Source of the DNA: Anthoceros angustus
Taxonomy: Eukaryota; Streptophyta; Anthocerotopsida; Anthocerotales; Anthocerotaceae
Assembly (NCBI GenBank): GCA_010909165.1
Contig: MU008151.1
Location: 186,001-250,000, forward strand
Length of the DNA stretch: 64,000 bases
Direction of reading: 5' to 3'
Below are positions 56,141 to 64,000 of this stretch, piece by piece. The position numbers and the translations under genes were made by a program. How positions within the stretch are numbered: position 1 is the first letter of the stretch; each line of letters opens with the position of its first letter. Below the pieces are notes generated by a model that ran no database searches, was not told the DNA's origin, and saw only the letters and a list, made by a program, of their open reading frames with translations.

Positions 56141-56270
56141 TCCAGCAGGAGACAAACCCCGGAGCCTGTAAGGGATCTCCAGCTGCCACTTTGCAGCCGC
56201 AACCTAACCTTAAAGAAGATGGAATCGACCAAGTGGATGAAGGCTTGGAATGGATTGCTATTCATCGGTT
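56141..56270 (-). pseudogene. Sulfiredoxin intron/exon fragment (copy 6, right arm)
   Basis: Mirror of 42535-42660 (gggatctccagctgccactt, ttggaatggattgctattc). Confidence 0.55.
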
Positions 56271-56652
56271 AGTAACATTTCTTCCTCATACAGCAATTTC
56301 ACGGCAGCGGCTTGCATGCCATCTACATTAAACCCTAAGCCCTATCTCAAGAGGTGCAAGTCGCCCTGTCTGTCCACTTTCCAACAAACAAACCCTAAAC
56401 CCTATCTCCAGATGTAATGTTGCGTAGGCATTAAACGCGTGTTGGGACTGGTAGCAGACAATCTTGAGACACAGGATCCACTTCTCTTAATTCAACTTCC
56501 AATCAAGCCAGTCGCTTGCAAGATGCAAGCTCATAATCCAGCACGGCCACAACCGATCCTATCGATCAACAGTAGGTACTAGGATCGACATCAAGTTCAC
56601 GGAAGAAGAGCATACTCGACAGACTCGTCCCGCTGTCGATAGCCTTCGCCAC

Positions 56653-57946
56653 CTACGGGTAGCTACCGGAGGGCACGTCTGCACATTTCACACATACCAG
56701 AAGCCAATTTCCTCGTTCTTGGAAACCAACTTGCAGCCCGGCTTGTCCTCCCAAGCGGAGTCTTTCATGGGTTCCTCCTTGGAGTAGTCCATCACCTCGA
56801 TGACGTTGCCCTCCACCGTCCACTTGGTGTTGCAGCTGTTGTCGCCGTGGTGCGGGGCACTGGAGCCTTGGCCCGCCGTGGGATGAGGATGCCCGGCTGA
56901 TGCGGGTGCTCGAGATGCTCATGAGGATGCTCGCCATGCTCAGGAGCTTCGGAATAAGGATGATGCCAGTTGCTGGGCCGCGACACCTCCGACAATTGCA
57001 ACGATCTGGAGTAATGGTGACTACGAGGCGACGGCATGGTGCCCATGACCGTGACCATGCGCAGGAGCTGGAGCCGGAACTTGGTGGTGATGGACTGGCG
57101 ATGGAGCCGGCGCCTTGTGGTGATGGGCTGGCGATGCAGCCTTGCGGTGATGGGCTGGCGACGGAGCCGGCGCCTTGTGCTGATGGGCTGCTGGCGACGG
57201 AGCCGGCGTGGGCGCCTTGTGGTGGTGAGCCGGCGATGGAGGCGGCGCCTTGTGGTGATGCACAGGCGACGGAGCCGGCGTCTTGTGGTGATGGACTGGC
57301 GATGGAGCAGGCGCCTTGTGGTGATGATGCATGGGCGATGGAGCTGGAGAGTGAGCAGGCGTGGGCGTGCTTCCGGTGGGGTGATGATGCCCGTGATGAT
57401 GTCGCGCAGGAAGCTGCCATGGCTGAAAACGCCCACCGAGTCGACCAGGACCTCGTCGTACGCCCGTCTCTGCCGCGAGCCGCTTGCCGTGCCACCCGGG
57501 GCGAGCTTGGTGCATGCCGTGAACCCGCACGACGAGGTCGTTTCCACAGCGCCGGCGGGGCAGGATGCGGGATCCGTCTTGCTGCTCGGCTTCAGCGCGA
57601 CCCACACCCGGCCCCGGCAGAACGGGAGCCGGGCAAACCACTTGCTGCCACGCCCACCCGCCTTCGTGATCACCTTCACCGTCACCCCAGCGACCCCACG
57701 ACGTCAGGGTCGGCTGCGTTGCTCCACCCTCCCGTGCGGCCAGACGGTGCCCAGATCCGGGTCCACCTGCGACACATGGACCTGGTCGGCGTCGGCCCAG
57801 GCGTTGAGCGAGACCCCTCCACCGGTTGAGCCGCCGACTTGGCCAGGCCGGCGAGCGCCAGAAGGAGGGAGCAGGAGGAGCAGAGGCGATGGAGATGGGG
57901 ATGGCGGGCGGCGGGAATGGGAGCGGGACGATGCGGGCCGCTCCAT
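56653..57946 (-). pseudogene. Histidine/proline-rich AGP-like gene (right arm, frameshifted)
   Basis: Mirror of 40819-42140. The HHHGHHHPTGSTPTPAHSPA junction is in one frame here but broken in the left arm by a 7-nt difference, while the signal-peptide region has lost about 17 nt near 57868. The His-Pro repeat HHHKAPAPSP is open for about 100 residues. Confidence 0.65.
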
Positions 57947-58399
57947 GTCGGATGGGCTCCGCGTCGACCTCAGGGAGCTGCGAGGTTGGTGCTGGAAGGA
58001 AGGCTGTGGGAAGAGAGGAGCAGTGCAGTGGAATGGAGGTGTGGAGGTGGACACTGGCATCATATACAGTAGGCCGCAAGGTTGGTGCAAGGCTGGTCCA
58101 CGGCCGGCCAGAGTTTCTGCTGCTACAGCGCGGGAACCGATGGCAAGCCAGGCTGACCTCGCTGATTCTTGGGCATTTTCCGGAAATCAAGCATCCGGAG
58201 GTGCACGTGAGTTTAGTGCCCGTGTCTGTCGCGATTGCTGCGAATCCCACCATCGCTGCGCTCTGGTGCGAATCTGGCTCGTGGAAACCAACATGTTTGC
58301 TTTCCCGAGGGCTGACTTGGTAGCCACAGTGGGAGCTCCTCGAGGACGGACTTGGTAGCCCACCGTGGAGCTCCTCAATGGTTATCGGCGTTACATCTT

Positions 58400-60870
58400 T
58401 ACGATTCACCTCCTTTTTGCAAGTAGAAGCTTTGGCCGAGTGGTTCCATTCCTTGCTTCCATTCCCCACCCTCCCTTTTCTTGCCTGCCGCCTCGCTGTT
58501 CTAACCTCTGCCCCTCCACTTTTCCTTTCAAATTTTGCCATCCTCCCGTGCAAACCAACCCCCGCCATCCTGGTTTGATGCGGATTGTAAGCATGCGCTC
58601 TCAATTGCATCTCACTTTGCGCCAACTTAATCTCCTCCGGATCCCATCATTCCGCTTTTACAAAGCCACCAAGCCTTACAAAGCCTTCATCTCCATGAAA
58701 AAGTCCCAATTCATCCAAGAACACACACCGTCTTATCTCTGTCAACGCCCCGGTGGCTCGCCTTTGGAAGGAATTCCACACCCGCTCACCCATTCTTCTC
58801 AAAGCCACTCTGAACTCCTCTCCTATGTTCATAGTCTTTACCACATCCCTCTCGCCTCCTTGCCTCGATTCCTCCGATCCCGGTCTGGTTTCACCGCCAA
58901 TCTGCTGTCTGCTATCAAGCTCGTGGTACACCATCGACCCTAATGGTATCCCCGGGATTTATTCCGGTTTGACTCTACCTCCTTCTCCTCGCATCTTGCC
59001 TCTCTGCTTAATGATGCTTTGTCTTTCGGTTTCGATCCTTGGTGTGAGAATGATATCCACTCCATTCTCAAGGTCACCCTTATCTCCCTTCTAATTACCG
59101 ATTTATCAGTGGAGTCTATCTATGCTAAGATCTTTAGCTCTAGTTTGGAGATCTTGACTACTTCTGAGGAGGCTAAGTGCTCGGCTGTTTCTGCCCGGCC
59201 TGAATACTTTGGATCATCTTTTACCCTCCGGCTATTGGACATCCCAAGAAGCACGTCATCGTTGTTTTGTTGACTTTAGCGTGCTTTCAACTCGCCTTGG
59301 GATAAGTTGTTTGAGACTTCAATCTCTTAAGATGCCTCCTCATTTGTGGCATGTCACTTCTTCTACAAAAGGGTCTTTGCTCGAATCAAGACTCCCGTGG
59401 TTTGTCTTCCCACCGATCCCTATCCAACTTGGCGTCGCGACCCTTTGTCCCCAAATCTCTTTGGGTTGTATATTGATGAGCTTGAGGAATGGCTTCTTCG
59501 ATCCGGCGACCGGTGCTCGGCTATTTCGAAAGTATTCCTATCCTCCTATATGATATTGTTCTTTTATCTCATTCTGAGGGCCTCAGCAATCGGATGTTTT
59601 ATCCCTTTTTGTAAAACCAAGGGTCTCTTTGTCAATCTGCAAGACCAAGATTACGGTTCAACACTGGGATTACAAGGGTGATTGCAAATTTTATTATGAT
59701 GGTCGGGAGGTGGAGATGGTTCGATCCTATACTTATCTGGGTATCACTATTTTCGGTCCTAAATTTAACTGGACCTCCTCCGCCTCCTCCCGCGCTACCA
59801 AGGGATGGGCTCTTCGCCGTTTTGCTGTGATGAATTCGTGATATCAATCTTCTAAGCATTGCTCAACACTATGGTAATTCCCTCGCCTTGTATGGCGCTG
59901 AAATTTGGGGCCGGATCTTTCCCTTCTTCTTGGGCAAAGGTGGAAAGGGTTCAATCTTCCTTTCTCCGCTCACATTGCTTGTAAGCGTGACTCCATTACC
60001 CATCCTCCTTTCTCGAATTTGCGCCTTTCTCGAACTTGATCTCTCATCCTTTCTTTACCGCCTCCACCTCCTTGATATTGCTAATCCCATTTTGGATCCC
60101 CTTACCTCCTCCTTGCCTTTAGGTCCTCCCGCCTCGCTCAATCGACCCACAAGCTTCCGGCTTTCAAGCTGCCAACCGCTTAGAAGATTCGAGTTTGAAC
60201 CTTTTCGACTCCCCTTGGCCCCCTCTCCTCCCAACTCCCCTTTCTCACATCCCCAACCACTCCATTCGCAGGCCCTTAAATTAAGATACCTTCGCCACCG
60301 GTCCCCTCTTTCCTTTTCCCCTCTCACTTCTAGACTCCGCTTTTACAAAGACGAGAGCTCCGAGTTAATCCTCCCTCCGTAAATTTCCTACCCCGCCTGC
60401 CACCTTTCCTTCAAACTCCGCACACTCATAGGTCAATTTCGTTAGCTCCCACCACCTCCTGATTGAGACCGACTGCTGGCTCAAGCCTACCCTCCCAAGA
60501 CGATAGGATCCGCAAGCTTTGCTCCTTGGATCCCGAATGAATCACACTTCCTCTTTTATTGTCCCTATGCCGATATTCGGTCTCGTTACACTCTTCTTTT
60601 GAATGTGCTTCTCGCCCATGATTTTTTCTTTCCACATTCCTAGGCTCTGGACTATGTCTCTCGAGCTTCTTGATCTTGGCAGTCCTTGTTGGACTCCTAG
60701 TAGTCTTGCCTTCTTTTACGCTTCCCTCATGCACCGCTTCTCTAGTTCGACGTATAAGTATCTCGTCCCATGATGGTTCTTCCATCCTTAGTGGACATAA
60801 ATAAAGTTTTGTTGTTGTTGGTTAAAGGGGTGTTAAAGGTTTAGTGGACATAAATAAAGTTGTTGTTGCT
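58400..60870 (+). mobile_element. LINE, 5'-truncated (right arm)
   Basis: Mirror of 37716-40345. Frames give ISMKKSQFIQEHTPSYL, SELLSYVHSLYHIP, CKTKGLFVNLQ, YDGREVEMVRSYTYLGITIF and a C-terminal HFLFYCPYADIRSRYTLLF stretch. It ends in the doubled taaataaagtt(gtt)n tail at 60800-60868. More deletions than the left copy. Confidence 0.85.
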
Positions 60871-61189
60871 TACTTAACTACATGGGTTGGTGCGAGAGTT
60901 CGAATCCGCATGTGGTTGTTTTACACCCACTTGATATTAGAACACCATTTCGATGCTAGAATATCGTATCGTTTTACCCAATTGTGATTATACAGCGTGG
61001 AGAATGAGAAACCCACAACAACGCTAATTACGCATGTAACATGATAAAATTAAAATTAGATAGGTGAACCCATCTTTATGTATAAGTAAAATAGATATAT
61101 CGTTGAGTAGATCTCTTTGACCTCCAAATGGCTTAAGCCAAATGGACACACACATCTTAAGAACGTCTCTACACAACAAAGGGGACACG

Positions 61190-61690
61190 GATGGGAGTAC
61201 GAGCGAATGCCTCGGACTCGGACTCGGATAGAGTACCCAGAGACCAATGCCTCGCGTGGATGGGCTACAGAGCAATACCTCGGACCCGGATGAGGTACCT
61301 AAAGACCAATGCCTCGGACCTAGATGGGGTACCTAGAGCACTTAGAGAGAAATGACTCGGACTTGGATGGGGTAGGAAAGCAATGCCTCAACCCGGATGG
61401 GGTACCTAGAGACCAATGCCTCTAATGGGGTACTTAGAGAGTAATGCCTCGGACCCAAATTGGGTACCTAGAGACCAATGCCTTGGACACGGGATGAGGT
61501 ACCTCGAGAGCAATGCCTCAGTGCTAGTAGCCTAGTTGACTCCATGGAGCAAATTGTGCGGAGAACCAAGTGCCATGGCGAAGGGGTACCTAGAGTACTA
61601 GAGACCCATGACTCGGACATGGATGGGGTAGTTACCTACCATACCTAGAGACCAATGACTTAGACAGATGGGGTACTTAGAGAGGCAATG
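61190..61690. repeat. Minisatellite, right arm
   Basis: Mirror of 36860-37395 (ggggtacctagagaccaatg, cctcggac units), with a few units shortened. Confidence 0.8.
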
Positions 61691-62411
61691 CCTCTAGTGC
61701 TATTAGCCTAGTTGACTTCATTGAGCAAGTTGCCACGAGAACCAAGTGCCATGGCGGCATGTTCATCGTTAGTGCACTTCAAATAAATTTGTTTGTTTGT
61801 CTTCCAGAATTGAGAATTCAAATTTTAAACTTTCTAGAAATTAAGAATTCAACATCAATCTAATTGAAAAATCTTGAAATATATAAATTACATCTACAAT
61901 AAGTTGAACTTGTTTACCACTATACTTAAGTGTCTCTATCTAAATTGACTACCATAGATAGGGTGCTGGGTTGAGTGCCCCTTCACTTAGTATTTTATTT
62001 TTAGAAAAGGTGTAATTTTAACAATAAATTAGTTTTACAGAGTTTACAAAAAAATTATTTTACTCCAATTACACACTCTGTAAGTTTGAAATAGTAAGCC
62101 AATAGCTTTTGTTCCACGGGAAAAAGTGATGCAATGGAAAAGCTGTTGTTAAGATCCAATCGATAGCCAAATGAAAGCGGTGTGTAACTTGCAAACCCGA
62201 GTGCGACCGCGCTTGACTCGGTGTTGGACTCGTACACTCAAGTGCCGAGGATACATCTATACACAACTTTCGACAAAAAAATATATTAGTTTTTAATAAA
62301 CTAATAAATATTAAATATTTTAGTAAAATAACTTTAATTTTTGCCCAAAGTATAGCCTTCTATATTGTATTGAAGATAACAAATCTTTGCAATCGTAGGA
62401 TGGTTGATCAA

Positions 62412-63492
62412 CTATACACATATATGTTTTGAATATTTTTGTGTTATAGATAAATTATATTTTGGATGCCCATGATATCTGCTATCCAATACGGTTCAAA
62501 TGAGGATGAAATTTTCTGATCTTCATCAACTAGTGAAAATAAAAATATGTTCAATGTTTCATTTTGTCTCATTGGGGTTCCCCTTCCACTGTGCAAAGTC
62601 AATAAGCCGTTGGTTGTAAGCATGCCTTCGTAAATTTGCATTTTCTCACCTTTTGTTGGCCATCCTGTTTCTCCAACTATGATTTGCATATTACCATAAC
62701 ATCCACATCCATTAAAGTGCTACTACACATGTCATATGATGCTTGAAATAAACTAGGATATGGCATTTGTGTTAATTTGTTGCATTCAAAAGCATATGCT
62801 AGAGGAATCGATCATTACTATCGAGAGCATAGAAAGGATATACATTTATTGAAAATACCCTCAATTTTATCTAAAAATGCTACAATATCTTTCATAACAT
62901 ATGATAGATCCTCACGAAATGTTGATTGTGATGGAATACTCGAACTTGAAACAACATCATAATTGAAAGTTGTAAGCCTTATGGTATCGACCATATATTT
63001 TCTTCAAAGCTTGATATAAATTTTGTAATGGGAGTAACATAGGAGCAAAATTTTGATTCGAGAAAAGTAAAGAGGTTCGTTCCCAAGACCAATATACCCG
63101 CAATAAAAGATTGAATTAGTGTTCCACAAAGAAATTCATACAAAACCTTCACGTTTACAATGAATTTCTCCTTACATGATATTTGTACCACGGTGTTTAT
63201 ATGGCTTTACATTCTTTTGAATCCATTTACGCATTATGGACACTTTGAGAAAAGCATAATTATATCAATTTCAGTTCCTAGCATCACTCCGATTTACGAA
63301 GATGAAGCTAAGCGCATCCAAGGTCAGCATTTGGTGAAAAAATTTCACTTGATCAAAGCCATATCTTTTAATTAACTGAACCGCAAATGATGGGTCTAAG
63401 CGTTGAGATGAAGTCATTCCCCAATTTATTCCAATCCCTTCTGTTGTCAAACTTAAACAACATAATACTATGCAAAATAATATAAACTTCAT
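62412..63492 (-). pseudogene. GH17 beta-1,3-glucanase, broken copy (right arm)
   Basis: Mirror of the intact 35024-36131 gene. The start, signal peptide (MKFILFCIVLCCLSL) and IIVGETGWPTKG nucleophile motif remain, but the GNEP region is changed (ggtcttgggaacgaacct kept, catttt lost bases) and at least six small deletions shift the frame, for example in the gagaaaaatgc run (62643) and the tattgggggatag run (62488). Confidence 0.85.
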
Positions 63493-63599
63493 TATAACGA
63501 TTTGAAAGAAGGCTCCTTCGTAACGCAAACTTTTCTGTGAGACCTAATGGTACATTGGTCTTGCATGCAAAATCATGCCGCATGTGTATCTTTAAAAAC

Positions 63600-64000
63600 C
63601 ATCTAATACTTTTGACAAAATCTCATTTTATAGTTCTCCTAGGAGCACCTCTCACTATGGAGCCAAGATATATGTAGCAAGTGCCGGACAACCAACAGCC
63701 TTGGATCGCGCCAATTCACTCCTGCTCCAAGATGTGCACAAAAATCTCACAACGTTTTATTTCTCACGACACAATTCTAGGCCCCCAGCAGTCCAGCGCG
63801 CACAAATGACTCATAAAAGACCTCCTAAAGGCTGCTCTTTATTCACAAAGTACATATTAGAGTCCAGCCATTACGCCCCTTTGGCTAGGGCACTTAGACT
63901 CAATGAGAACTTAGCTCTTCTAGCTAGATCTCCACAATCCCCAATGTAAAGCATAAGCTTTTAGGCTAACCCTTTTGTATCTCAGAAGCTCGCCCCAATT
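63600..64000 (-). repeat. LTR-like segment (right arm, runs off the window)
   Basis: Mirror of 34499-34920, better preserved than most of the arm. The window ends inside it. Confidence 0.5.

Larger units (their letters stand above)
49171..64000. repeat. Right arm of giant inverted repeat
   Basis: Reverse complement of 34499-48842, with a 0.8-kb insertion at about 55070-55885 and many 1-7 nt differences that are mostly losses in this arm. It reaches the window edge, so its outer end is unknown. Confidence 0.95.

Overview
This is a nuclear window from a land plant. The firmest evidence is a complete, spliced plant-type RNA polymerase II largest subunit (NRPB1) with a heptad-repeat tail, together with a plant-type sulfiredoxin, a secreted GH17 beta-1,3-glucanase, PPR-type fragments, Ty1/copia, Ty3/gypsy-like and LINE retroelements, and telo-box motifs. 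Introns in the resolved genes are short (77-120 nt). A compact-genome lycophyte such as Selaginella fits, but this is an inference and not proven by the sequence.

Layout. 1-2.1 kb: AT-rich LTR-like sequence with three tandem-repeat blocks. 2.2-10.4 kb: an ordinary gene pair, NRPB1 (minus strand, 13 exons that sum to an open 1,812-codon frame) and a penta-EF-hand protein (plus strand), head to head over about 0.5 kb. 10.8-19.3 kb: a 21-bp minisatellite split by an 8.2-kb LTR retrotransposon (11069-19238) with a 5-bp target duplication, a tRNA-Asp primer site, only gag-like coding sequence and internal tandem units that carry nearly whole tRNA-Asp-like sequences. 19.5-24 kb: a SINE-like repeat, sulfiredoxin (SRX, minus strand, five exons) and a divergent coiled-coil gene of unknown function. 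24-28.3 kb: decayed copia sequence and undefined intergenic DNA. 28.3-33.1 kb: SRX and PPR fragments and an intact single-exon gene of an unrecognised family, 594 aa, with an 11-residue repeat tail.

34.5-64 kb is a giant inverted repeat: two arms of about 14.3 and 14.8 kb around a 328-bp spacer (48843-49170). From outside to centre each arm holds an LTR-like piece, a GH17 gene, a minisatellite, a LINE, two histidine/proline-rich secreted-protein genes, a SINE, a fragment of the coiled-coil gene, a copy of the unknown family, an AOC/dirigent-like gene and SRX/PPR fragments. The left GH17 is intact; its right partner is broken. The arms differ largely by small deletions and by one 0.8-kb insertion in the right arm. 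The right arm runs to the window edge.

The genes form no pathway together. NRPB1, PEF, SRX, GH17 and the 594-aa gene look functional. Most of the rest are duplicated or shuffled fragments. Dense frameshifts in the repeats and arms could be real decay or uncorrected consensus errors, and this is the main caution for every pseudogene call here.
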